Source of the DNA: Orobanche coerulescens
Taxonomy: Eukaryota > Streptophyta > Magnoliopsida > Lamiales > Orobanchaceae
Reading direction: 5' to 3'
Length of the DNA: 64,000 nucleotides
NCBI GenBank assembly: GCA_033398695.1
Contig: CM065817.1
Location: 65,584,001 to 65,648,000, forward strand
The notes beneath the pieces are model-generated. The model did not search any database and had not been told where the DNA came from. It worked only from the letters and a program-made list of their open reading frames with translations. Below are positions 10,795 through 21,078 of the stretch, piece after piece (position 1 is the first letter of the stretch; each line of letters starts with the position of its first letter). Both the position numbers and the translations under genes were made by a program.

Positions 10795-11290
10795 CTGGAA
10801 CGCTAAGTTCACTCGTGTGGGTTCGACGGGGCCTACGAGGATTCATGGCACAGGTCCATGGGATCAGAACTTAGTGTGTGGTGCTGAGGTCCAATCGTGC
10901 GGGTCTGACGAGGCCTACGATGATTCATGGCACAGGTCCATTGAATCAGGACACAGTACGTCCAACCGTGCGGGTTCGACGGAACCTACGGTGATAAATG
11001 ACACAGGTTCACGGGGTCGGGACTGGTTGTTGTGATTGTTGTGTTGGCTCAATCCGTGTGGGTTGTTGAACCTACGGAGACTCGTGGCAAGCGATCACGG
11101 AGTCATGAGCATGATTGATTGTTGTGATTATTGTGTTGGCTCAATTCGTGTGGGTTGTTGAACCTACGGAGACTCGTGGCAAGCGATCACGGAGTCATTA
11201 GCATGATTGATTATTGTGATTGTTGTGATTGGTTAAGTCCGTGCGGGTTGTTGAACCTACGGAGACACGTGACAGGGGATCACGGTGTCA
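10795..11290 (+). repeat. Tandem repeats in LTR A
   Basis: First about three diverged units of a CGTGCGGGTTCGACG...CCTACG...CACAGGTTCACGG type (10810-11010). Then three units of about 90 bp built on GTGTGGGTTGTTGAACCTAC and TGGCAAGCGATCACGGAGTC (11045-11290). Within each unit short complementary arms (GGGTTC/GAACC, CCGTG/CACGG) face each other. Non-coding. Confidence 0.8.
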
Positions 11291-11607
11291 CGAATCATGT
11301 TTTGTAAATCAAGCTTTTTGTAAGAAAGTTTTAAGAAAAGAATGTTGGGCTGAGCCCCACGAGATTTATGGAAATGTTTTCGTACTGTAAATTGTTGAAA
11401 TACAATTTGAGATTTGGGTTAAGACCCTAAGATTTTCGAAAGGTTTTGAAATTCTAAAAATTCCCTAGATGATAATCTTATTTTCGAATGCTTCATAGCT
11501 TATCTTCCCTTGTAAAAACCTCCTGGGGATATTTTGATATTTGATTGTTATATTTGATTCACGATTATTACTTGCTTGTTATATTTCGTATGATTTGATA
11601 CTTGCAC

Positions 11608-11651
11608 TAGTAAAACAGTGGAGTTTTAGTAACCCCCAAGTAATCGGGGGG
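11608..11651 (+). other. Conserved double hairpin in LTR A
   Basis: Arm TAGTAAAAC pairs with GTTTTAGTA (one mismatch; perfect in the 3' LTR at 43687-43710), followed at once by CCCCC...GGGGG. It lies about 390-430 bp before the LTR end. The same pair of stems occurs at the same place in B, C, D, E and F with different bases. Confidence 0.7.
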
Positions 11652-11972
11652 TGGATGTCTGTTTTGCGTCCAGGTACATGCAGATTTAGGGGAGCAGTCA
11701 CAGTATTGGCACAAGAGGATGACGAGCTGCGATACTAATCATGAGTCGAGAGTTGTTTGATTTTTGTTGTGTTGTCAGAGTTGATTTCAGTCTTCTGCTG
11801 TAGTGTATTTCGACCCCTGTGTGGGTAATGTCGTTTAAGTCAGTTTTGTTGATTGGGTTGTGTTACCTCATCGGTCTGTGTATTCATGTGTAAGTGACCA
11901 TAACGGTCTGTATTATTTTATTGTTTGACCCTGGTCGGGCAAGCATTTGGTTGTTTATGGATGTTTAGCCTG

Positions 11973-11997
11973 GTAGATCCTTGTGGAAAGGGTCTAC
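11973..11997 (+). other. LTR-end hairpin, element A
   Basis: GTAGATCC pairs with GGGTCTAC (one G-T pair) and is followed by GGCGTGTAATATTCC and the LTR end. Counterparts are at 15981, 23827, 29351, 37674, 42862, 50309 and 56066, with paired base changes. Confidence 0.75.
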
Positions 11998-12039
11998 GGC
12001 GTGTAATATTCCCATATAGTTTTGGGGGTGTTACATTTA

Positions 12040-12051
12040 TGGTATCAGAGC
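12040..12051 (+). other. Primer binding site of element A
   Basis: TGGTATCAGAGC, a full match to the usual plant tRNA-iMet primer site, four bases after the LTR end. Confidence 0.92.
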
Positions 12052-13411
12052 TTTAGGTTGCGGAAACCTAGGTTGTCGAGTCAAGTTGAGTCGTGATTTG
12101 TCGAGTAATGTGTTGTCTTGTCGTTCGAGTCATCATGTGACAAGTTGAGTTGTGCGTAGTCACAACGTGTCGGTTATGTTGTCGGACGAGATTAGTATCG
12201 TGGGCGACTGTCACTTCCGTGTGGCCTGTGGATGTAAGTCTCCTCCTTTATGCGTAATACCTGTGTATCTCGATTTTATCTTAGTGAGTTAATTGTGGTG
12301 CATGATTTTATTTATACAGTATTGTGTAATGTAGTTGTGTTTAATACTTGTGGCACATAGTATGAGTATAGCTGAGCGTATTGTTGTTTTACTTTTGAAC
12401 CACCGTGTGGGGTGGTATGGTGTGAAAGATGTAAACCTTGATAGGTTCTGTGAAGGTATCAACGGTAGAGTTTGTGAGAAACTCCGATGAATGATTTTGC
12501 TGTGTGTTTAAACTTGATACCACGAGATGCATTTGATTGAATTGGCGACCCTGGTTGCCATTGGAGTATGTGGTTTTAAATTCGACTGTTTTTGGAATGT
12601 TGTAATTTTTGTCCGCTATGGGTGAGTTTGAGAATATTTTCTGAAGGACTTTACAGTTTGAGAATCTTTGTAGAAATCGATTTTTGGAAAATATTTTGGT
12701 GGTGCGGTCAAACCACGGTTTATATGGATTTTTAAAATTTGTTAAACTTTGACAAATGGGCCGTGTATTTTCAAATGACACCATCAGACGGTATTTGAAA
12801 AATGTGTTTTGAAGTACTTCGGGCATTGTAAAATATTACCGTCGTTTTGGTTATGAACTAAAGGATTTTGGAAAATTTCTGCTTTGCAAAACAACTTTGG
12901 CTTCCGTAAAGTAGAACGTTATGTGTTTATGTATTTAGGTTAAGTCGTGCAGTGAGTTGCTATGTTATTATTCTCGTCGGAAAATCTGGGTTGTATGCCC
13001 AAGTGGCGGGATACGTTGTTAGGTATCGTTCCCCACTTCAATGACCGAGGTATTAAACAAAGTGTTTTCAAAATTTCATCCAAGCAAAATCTTTCGAAAC
13101 TCGCGAACTTTAAAATATTAATATTTGAACAAATACCGCGGAAAAATTTTATTTTTTTAAAAAAAAAAATGTTACAAGTGTCTAGTCTCAATGACATGTA
13201 GGTGGTCTCGGCCGTGTTTATTTTGGTAAAAGTCGGGCACCTCTGTTGGTGTAACCGTGCAAATTACTTATGAATTTAAGTCTATTATTGCATTGTTAGT
13301 TCGTGTATTCGTGTGATGACTTGGAGTGGATACTTTATTGTCCTACTGGTTGTTGCCCTATGTTGATTATGTGGTATTTATTTTGTTGTTCTGAATGGTT
13401 GCCCGTTCAGT
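12052..13411 (+). other. Untranslated leader of element A
   Basis: No coding features. It contains an ACGGTATTTGAAAAATG...TTACCGTCG stem-like segment (about 12790-12845) whose relatives occur in the leaders of C, D and F. The leader ends at the gag start codon. Confidence 0.6.
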
Positions 13412-13685
13412 ATGCTGAGGGGTCGAGGCCGAGGCCGTGGCCATGGTGGTAGTCGTAATCAGGAGCGTGAGAGGGCGACTCACACCTTGCCGAGTACCAA
13501 TCAGCTCGGTACAAATCAGGGACATTCTCATTCAGCTAGCGTTAATGTTGACATTGGCGACGCCACCATCCTTCGTCAGTTGGTTGATCAGTTAGTGCAG
13601 ATGAATCAGGCCGTACATCGGAATGAGAACCAAGATGGGGATAACGGGGCTAGTAAGTCGTTACGAGATGTGATGAGGATGCAGC
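13412..13685 (+). pseudogene. gag: gag of element A, N-terminal part
   Basis: Starts MLRGRGRGRGHGG, the Arg-Gly-rich gag start that also opens the B gag at 16279 (MLRGGRGRGCG) and the F gag at 51685 (MPRGRGRGRG). A helical stretch, ILRQLVDQLVQMNQAV, follows. After about 91 codons it is cut by element B. The frame resumes at 37742 once the 5-bp duplication is discounted. Gag would form the virus-like particle in the cytoplasm. Confidence 0.85.
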
Positions 13686-13840
13686 TGTAATATCCGGATT
13701 TATTATGGTGTATTTCATCTGTATTCGAACCCTGTATTATTCGGATTTGTGATCTTGATTATTGGAGTATGATATTTCTTTCGTTGGTAACTTTGTACAT
13801 AAGTATATCAACATGCAAAATTTCTCATGCAAACTCGTGA

Positions 13841-14061
13841 TAGCACGCTAAGAATGTGGCTTAACGCGCGCTATCGGCTTCTACTAGCGCACGCTACGTA
13901 TGTAGGAGTTGCGTGCGCTAGGCACTCAATTATTGAGTTGGGCGGCTAGCACATACGCCAGCCGGACGTAGGACCGGATAAGATTCCTGCGGACGAACCT
14001 GGACAGTTTTGAAGTCAACTCTTATTAGCGCGCGCTAAGGAATGCTTAGTAGCGTGCGCTA
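13841..14061. promoter_or_regulatory. Palindrome array 1 of LTR B, upstream of TATA
   Basis: Units of the TAGCGCACGCTA / TAACGCGCGCTA type. In the better-preserved 3' LTR they start at 35514, 35537, 35560 and 35584 (steps 23, 23, 24), with a pair further on (14026 and 14050 here, step 24). The first unit of the 5' copy has lost two bases. Confidence 0.85.
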
Positions 14062-14082
14062 ATCTGCTTTGTACAGAAAGTT

Positions 14083-14089
14083 TATATAT
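14083..14089 (+). promoter_or_regulatory. TATA box of LTR B
   Basis: TATATAT, 21 bp after the last palindrome; conserved in the 3' LTR near 35758. Confidence 0.65.
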
Positions 14090-14913
14090 GGGCCATCACT
14101 CCATTTTTTATTCCCATTTCCTTCGTTCATTCTTCAGTTTTGAGAGACCAGAGGGCAATAATTATCCTCCTAACATACTTAGAACACATCCACTTGATCA
14201 TTGGACATTGAATACTTTTTGTGATTGATCATTGAAGAGAAGTAGCACCTTGGAGTGGCATATAACCAACCGGAGTCAGATTCTACCTTTGGAGTTCAGT
14301 GATTTCGTCATATTAAGGTATGTTGATTCAATCACCAACTCTAGATTCGTGTTATGGAGAATGAGATGATCATGCTAGCAAAATATTGAGTTTCTTGGGT
14401 GAATTATCCAAACCACTTCATGTTTGAAATATTGAGATGATTATGCCTTAAGTACCTTGATTATGAACATCATGATTCGAATCTTATTACAATGAATAAG
14501 TAGAAGAAGCTTCTATCATTGGTAATCCGAATCTAGTAGGCGTATTCATAGCAATCTTGGACTTGACTTTAACATCATTATTGTTAGACGAATCTAAAGG
14601 ATTGATCATGGAAAGATTTATCTTATAAAGATGGAATGTTAATCAAACTACAGAATGATAGTTTTTGATTGAGATAAAGGTGTTGATATCGACCGATATC
14701 CGAATTATCGCACGAAGAATAGTAATCGAAATGGAATATGGTTTTATAATAGTATACATATCCTTGAATCCGAAATTGTTGTTATCTGTAGGATCATTCA
14801 TAACCGTATAAACATGATATTCATGGAGGTAACATGAATTAGCACTGAAGATTTCATTGGTTTGATCATGTTGAGATCAGTCTACTGCCCTGTAGTAAAC
14901 TGCCATGCACAGT

Positions 14914-15129
14914 TAGCGCACGCTAAGCTATGTAGATTAACGTGCGCTATCGAGCATGAGTTAACGTACGCAACGTTTGGTACGTAACGTACGTTAGGCC
15001 ATCAGACGAGTCAGTCGGCTGATCAGTGAAGTACTGACCATGCATAATTAGCGTACGCTAGGCTTTGTTGTTTGAGTGCGCTATCGAGCAGACTTAACGC
15101 ATGCTACACAGAGTACTTAGCGTGCGCTA
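14914..15129. repeat. Palindrome array 2 of LTR B, downstream of TATA
   Basis: Eight units in two groups of four start at 14914, 14938, 14962, 14985 and 15049, 15072, 15095, 15118. Steps are 23-24 bp, and the gap between groups is 64 bp. Units vary between TAGCGCACGCTA, TAACGTGCGCTA and TAACGTACGTTA forms. The 3' LTR copy (about 36594-36809) has extra substitutions at CpG sites. Confidence 0.85.
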
Positions 15130-16048
15130 AGCAGTTCAGGCAGATTACATTTTATGTGCTTTCGTCCGTAAATCAAATTGTTAGACATTCGTACGACGTG
15201 GGATAAATTCTTTATTATTTCTTTTGTTAAGGTTCGAGCTTGTTACGTGATTGATTGAGGGGGGCGACCTTCGAGTGTTCGTTTTCGTGGAAGTATTGTT
15301 CTTGTCTTCGAATCGAGCCAAGTACCTTATTTGTTTTATGTATTGATGTTATACATATTGTCGTGCATGTATATCGTTGTTGTATGTCCACCTCGTGTTG
15401 GTCCGACGGGATCATCGGGGGATCTATGCTAGCGTGCGCTGGATCATCGGACGGGTTTTTCCACCACGGGTTGGTCTGATGGGATCATCGTGGGTTCTAG
15501 GCAGTGAACGCTGGATCGTCGGAATTACCATGTGTATGTTGTGATATCAGGTGTGATTATCAGTTATGTATGTCATTTATGAGTTTCTCGTAGGAGAAGA
15601 CTTGTTGGTATTTTTGTCATTTACGTTATTATTCTTCGTGAGATATGAATAATATGTTGTGGTATTTGTACTAGCATCGTTGTGCTAACCCCTTCGGGGG
15701 TGAACATTTTGTTTATGTTCAGGATCCAGGAGAGCGGGAAAACAACCACTGGAGCTACATGACGACGAGGGTGCACAGTGATGTTCCGGCCGGGTTTATT
15801 TGTCTGTTGTTTATTGGTTATTTCAATAAGTACTCGAGTACGATGTCGTTTATGATGAATTTGAATTTGGCGATGTATTAATAAGTTTCTGTTGAACATT
15901 TGTATTTTCAGTATTTGGTCAGAACTGTTGTATCTTAATTCCGTTAGTACCTCTTAATGTCTGTTCAATTCTTCAGCCTTGTAAATTCTTATGTAAAGGA
16001 TTTACGGCGCTGTAATATTCCTGAATATATCGGGGGTGTTACAGAATA

Positions 16049-16060
16049 TGGTATCGGAGC
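16049..16060 (+). other. Primer binding site of element B
   Basis: TGGTATCGGAGC, tRNA-iMet type, five bases after the LTR end. Confidence 0.9.
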
Positions 16061-16278
16061 TAAGATTATGGATATCTTGGCCGTTGGGTTAAAATAGGGG
16101 TCATTTATGTATTTTGAGGTAATCGGCCGTGAATAACATCACTGTACTGCCTACGTCTTCGTGCGGGCGGTGGTTGTAAGTTCCTAAACTCTATATCATC
16201 TTTTACATGTTATATTCCTTTGTACTTGAGCATTTGAATGGTATTGTTTCCGGCACATTGAGTATTTATGCTTACAGT

Positions 16279-17033
16279 ATGTTGAGAGGCGGACGTGGAC
16301 GTGGTTGCGGTCGCGGACGCGGACGAAGGAATGCAGAAAGGGAAGCGTCGCCTTCAAATCAAGCCAGTCATAGCTCAGGCGAGCCACAACGATCTATCAA
16401 TAACGAACCGGAACCTGCTGTACCAGAGATCCTTCGTCAAGTGGTGAACCAGATGACTCAGTTCGCCCAAGTTGTGGACCGAATGCAAGTGGCGGTGGGA
16501 CTACACAAGGGAGAGAGACAGCAAGGGATCCCAGACATGGGAAATCGAGGTGACCGGTGGCTGCGAGAGGTGGCGAAGATGCAACCACCCAAATTCGACG
16601 GTATTTCTGAGACTCCTACCTGGGACCATTGGTTGAAGGAACTGGAGAAAATCTTTGCCGGAATTAACTGCCTAGACGACCGGAGAGCCTCTATCGCTCA
16701 ATACTTTCTGATAGGGGAAGCGTCTGAATGGTGGGAAGCCATCCGGCCTGTAGACCACGATGCTGATTGGACAGAGTTTAAATTAATGATGGAAGCTCAG
16801 TACTGCCCTCGTCCTGTGAGGGAAGCCAAGGTTCGGGACTTTTTCTCCGCTCAGCCTTCAGATGTGCCAATATCTCAGGCAATTAAGACGTTTAACCAGC
16901 AGCTGGCATTTGTTCGACATCTGGTCAGAACAGATGCAGAAATGATGATCCATTTTGATATGAGGATGAAACCATAAATCCAGAGGTACATGTCCAGTTT
17001 TGAATGTACCACACTCCGTCAATACCAGGATAA
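16279..17033 (+). pseudogene. gag: gag of element B, N-terminal and capsid part
   Basis: Starts MLRGGRGRGCGRGRG; I take this Met because the Arg-Gly start matches the A and F gags, not the upstream in-frame Met at 16207. A capsid region follows, with WLREVAKMQPPKFDG, WDHWLKELEKIF, YFLIGEASEWWEAI, EAQYCP and QAIKTFNQQLAFV, the conserved order of Tekay-type retrotransposon gag. A TAA at 16975 interrupts it within the MRMKP region. Element C then cuts it; the reading frame resumes at 31413. Confidence 0.9.
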
Positions 17034-17940
17034 TGTAACACCCCCAAAATCAAACCGGGAATATTACACGCCGCAAACCCTCTCCGTAGGATCCACCAGG
17101 CTAGACATCGAAACCACACAATAAATTACATACCGACATGATAAAATACCAAATCCGTAGACCAACTTGGTCTTTCATCACAAACATACAAGTTAAAATG
17201 CACATTTCTACCTCGACTCATACCCATGCATGGGTAAAATACACTCTCAAACCAAAAATACGACAAAAGAAAGACCATACACAAACTCTGACTGATTGCA
17301 TCCAACACAGACCTTCGTGTGATTAGTATCATTCGCCTTCCATCATCCTTCGCGCCGATCCTGTGTTTTGCTCCCAAACCTGCATGTACCTGGATGCAAA
17401 AACAGACATCCACCCCCCGAATACTCGGGGGTTAGCAAAACTCCACTGTTTTGCTAGTACAAGTATAAAGTGCAAATACGAGCCATACATAACACATTCC
17501 AAGAATACAACAAAAGACTTCCCGAGATATTTTGATAATTAAAAATAGTTCAAGTCTTGAAAGTAGAAACCAAAACAAGAAAGCACTTTGAAAATATTTT
17601 CAAATCTCGGGAGTTTTCGAAAACATTTGCGATAGTAAATTTCTTAATTCTTCAAAAGCCTCTTAGGGTCACCACCCCAAAGTTCATTTTCCAAAAATGC
17701 AAAACCGAATAACAAAACACGGGGTTCACAACCCAAGTCATTCCAGTCACAAAACACAGGGTCCACGACCCAACCATTTCGATCACCAACACAGGGCCCA
17801 CGACCCGTTCATTCACTTCAATTCACTTCCAAAAATACATTACACATAACACATTATGCTTATGCCATTTTAGCCAAACACCAAGACTCGATATATAATG
17901 TCTCTCGACTCCGAGCAACAAGCATTGTGATAATCCGGAC
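17034..17940 (-). mobile_element. 3' LTR of element C, truncated to its last 0.9 kb
   Basis: Nearly identical to 19684-20590. It begins (plus strand) TGTAACACCCCC and contains the double hairpin (about 17413-17456) and GGGTCCACGACCC-type repeats (about 17720-17815). Similarity stops near 17940, where leader-type sequence begins, marking the deletion junction. Confidence 0.85.
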
Positions 17941-19667
17941 GCATCATCATCACTGTTAACAACCAACAAGTTAACCATGCAAGATCATCAAACCATTCTT
18001 ACATACTCTAACATTTCCAAATCCGAGTTTGAACTTTACATCAAGTGAGATTTTTCATCTTTCACTATATATTTTTGAAAATAAAAAATCGTATTTGTTT
18101 TTGAAAAAAAAAATCGTGTGAAAGATTTTTGAAAATCATGTACTCGAATTATTCGAAAATACAATAGTACGTTAAAAGTCATTTCCGAAAATTCTCCCAA
18201 CACTACACAAGAATCAACGACGGTAACATTTTACAAAATGTTCAAGGTACTTTAAAACAACTCTTTCAATACCGTCGAGGTTTTATTTGAGAATCCTAGG
18301 TCGGCTCGCAAATTTCAAACAATTTTCTAAAGTTCATACGAAGCCGCCGACTTAATCGCAACGTCAAATTAGTTTCAAAAATTGATTTCCCCAACTTGCA
18401 CAAACTTATGAAAGTTTTAGGAAAACATTTCGAACACACACACACAGCAGACATAATTTATCAACTCACCGAACAAAAACAATTATCACTTAGCGCGAAT
18501 GAAAGGTCACAACACACATCCACATAAGACGATTGTCATCACTAGACAACGCACATAGAATACAGTCACAGACGACTGACTGCAGAAAGTTAATCTTAAC
18601 GGCTAAAAATGCGGTTCCACATCCTCTGCCCCAGCTAACTGACGCACGCTACAACAATTATTTAGCGTGCGCTATTCATGCTGCATTAGCGCGCGCTAGC
18701 CTTGTGCTTAGCGTGCGCTAACAGCTCTAATTCAGCAACGTGATTGCGAATATATATACGACATTATTAGAACCGATAGTTACAAATGAACAACGATAGC
18801 ATACGAATCTAAATGCCATCGATTCACATGCTTACAACACTTCGCGAGCAACCATCAAAGGACAACTGTTATTCAAAAACCAAAATCTCACCTCTTATTA
18901 AAGAGAGCTATCTCAATGTACACAAATCAAACGACTTCAGCATTCACATCATAATTTTAATTTAAAACTGGCAACACTGCCCGAACAACAAGAACATCAT
19001 CACGTATTTCTCGACTAACAACCATAAAACCGATAAGTTGAAAATGAGAGTCACGTCTTGTCTACATTTTGTAGACTTCACTTGAGTTCAAAAATCGTGT
19101 TTTGAAAACTTACAATACAAGATGAAAATAAAATATCGGTAGTTTGAATTCTTAAAAAAAAAAAAATTTGGCCTTGAGGTCATAATACGAAAATCAAACT
19201 TTTTCCTCCCTTTGGAGGATATTTTAAAACAAAATATACATGACTCCTCAAATCATGTAAAGTTTTAAAATATCACATTGGTGAATTTTTCTTTGCGTAA
19301 CTACACCAAGGCCATCACTCTTGTAAAAACAACTTATATCAGGATGTGTGTGTATATACATATATGTTGGTTCCACTTTCATTCTAGCATCATACGAGGA
19401 TCAAACAACATAGGCCACATAATCACAAATCACCTTTAAACTCCACGTCATAACACAAAATCATACAAGCTCGTATATCACAAGGCACAATATAGTAGGG
19501 AGACTTACATCCACAGGTCGTACAAAGATGATGGCTGCACCTCGATACTAATCACGGCCGACATCACAGACGACGCATCGCGACACGACTTAGACAGACA
19601 CAATGTGACAGAACAAGACACGACAATACCTGACTGGACCCGACAGCCTAGGTTTCCGCAACCTAAA
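17941..19667 (-). other. Leader of element C, with a palindrome array
   Basis: Non-coding. Read on the minus strand it runs from the primer site through sequence like the leaders of A, D and F, including the ACGGTATTG...TTACCGTCG segment (about 18215-18275). It ends at the deletion junction. Unexpectedly it holds four phased palindromes at 18640-18720. Confidence 0.7.
18640..18720. repeat. Four-unit palindrome array inside the leader of C
   Basis: Units start at 18640, 18663, 18687 and 18709 (TGACGCACGCTA, TAGCGTGCGCTA, TAGCGCGCGCTA, TAGCGTGCGCTA). On the plus strand a TATATATA lies about 30 bp further right (18751). That is the array-then-TATA order seen in LTRs, but here it is outside any recognisable LTR and opposite to the orientation of C. 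Confidence 0.8.
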
Positions 19668-19679
19668 GCTCTAATACAA
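19668..19679 (-). other. Primer binding site of element C (mutated)
   Basis: On the minus strand TTGTATTAGAGC, two transition/transversion changes from TGGTATCAGAGC. It lies four bases from the LTR end. Confidence 0.8.
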
Positions 19680-19683
19680 TAAA

Positions 19684-20609
19684 TGTAACACCTCCAGAAT
19701 CAAACGGGAATATTACACGCCGCAGACCCTCTCCGTGAGGATCCACCAGGCTAGACATCGAAACCACACAATAAATTACATACCGACATGATAAAATACC
19801 AAATCCGTAGACCAACTTGGTCTTTCATCACAAACATACAAGTTAAAATGCACATTTCTACCTCGACTCATACCCATGCATGGGTAAAATACACTCTCAA
19901 ACCAAAAATACGACAAAAGAAAGACCATACACAAACTCTGACTGACTGCATCCAACACAGACCTTCGTGTGATTAGTATCATTCGCCTTCCATCATCCTT
20001 CGCGCCGATCCTGTGTTTTGCTCCCAAACCTGCATGTACCTGGATGCAAAAACAGACATCCACCCCCCGAATACTCGGGGGTTAGCAAAACTCCACTGTT
20101 TTGCTAGTACAAGTATAAAGTGCAAATACGAGCCATACATAACACATTCCAAGAATACAACAAAAGACTTCCCGAGATATTTTGATAATTAAAAATAGTT
20201 CAAGTCTTGAAAGTAGAAACCAAAACAAGAAAGCACTTTGAAAACATTTTCAAATCTCGGGAGTTCTCGAAAACATTTGCGATAGTAAATTTCCTAATTC
20301 TTCAAAAGCCTCTTAGGGTCACCGCCCCAAAGTTCATTTTCCAAAAATGCAAAACCGAATAACAAAACACGGGGTTCACAACCCAATTCATTCCAGTCAC
20401 AAAATACAGGGTCCACGACCCAACCATTTCGATCACCAACACAGGGCCCACGACCCGTTCATTCACTTCAATTCACTTCCAAAATACATTACACATAACA
20501 CATTATGTTTATGCCATTTTAGCCAAACACCAAGACTCGATATATAATGTCTCTCGACTCCAAGCAACAAGCATTGTGATACTCCGGACATATCACAATT
20601 AATCAACAG
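19684..20609 (-). mobile_element. 5' LTR of element C, 3' portion
   Basis: Reads inward from the primer site. It contains the LTR-end hairpin (GTGGATCC...GGGTCTGC on the minus strand), the double hairpin (about 20061-20106) and CC-rich repeats. D interrupts it at 20610; it resumes at 29415. Confidence 0.88.
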
Positions 20610-20760
20610 TGTAATACCCGAGATTTCTGTTATGTAGTTGGAACTTGTGATATTGTAATGATTGTACTTGATTTGAGTATTATTTTCCGTATTTCATAAT
20701 CCGATGTTGTCGAGCATTTAATTCCGTGATTTGGAATTAAAGATTGTAAATCTGCGCATG

Positions 20761-21058
20761 TAGCGCACGCTATCAGCTTTGTTTAGCGTGCGCTAACGTG
20801 GGTTCATAGCGCAGGCTACTGAGTGTCCTTAGCGCACGCTATGCGCGGTCAAATTGATTGAGACGTGCGGTAGGTGAGAGCTGGCCGGGGGACCCCTGTC
20901 GGTTGGTGTCGGGATGTACCTGGACGTCTTTCGGGGAAGAGCCGAGTCAACGCCTTAGCGCACACTACAGGTATATGCGTAGCGCACGCTAAGTGCCGGG
21001 TACAGTTTAGTCCAGTGAGCCGTTAGCGCACGCTACGAGCAGGGTCTAGCGCGCGCTA
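20761..21058. promoter_or_regulatory. Palindrome array 1 of LTR D, upstream of TATA
   Basis: Units start at 20761, 20784, 20807 and 20830 (three exact 23-bp steps), then 20956 and 20980 (24), then 21024 and 21047 (23). Forms are TAGCGCACGCTA, its reverse complement TAGCGTGCGCTA, and variants. The last unit ends 12 bp before the TATA box. Confidence 0.9.
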
Positions 21059-21070
21059 ATAGCCATTTAT

Positions 21071-21078
21071 TATAAATA
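21071..21078 (+). promoter_or_regulatory. TATA box of LTR D
   Basis: TATAAATA, immediately after the array; conserved at 26599-26606 in the 3' LTR. Confidence 0.75.

Larger units (their letters stand above)
9168..12035 (+). mobile_element. 5' LTR of element A
   Basis: 2868 bp, from TGTAATATCCGCAATTTCG to GGGGGTGTTACA. The 3' copy is 2867 bp once E and its duplication are removed. From 5' to 3' it contains a palindrome array, TATA box, tandem repeats with GGGTC/GACCC-like cores, the double hairpin and the end hairpin. The two copies differ by scattered substitutions, so the insertion is relatively recent. Confidence 0.92.
13686..16043 (+). mobile_element. 5' LTR of element B
   Basis: 2358 bp, TGTAATATCCGGATTTATT to GGGGGTGTTACA; the 3' copy is 2378 bp. 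It has two palindrome arrays, one upstream of the TATA box (13841-14061) and one about 0.9 kb downstream of it (14914-15129). The double hairpin is at 15672-15701 and the end hairpin at 15981-16005. Confidence 0.93.
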
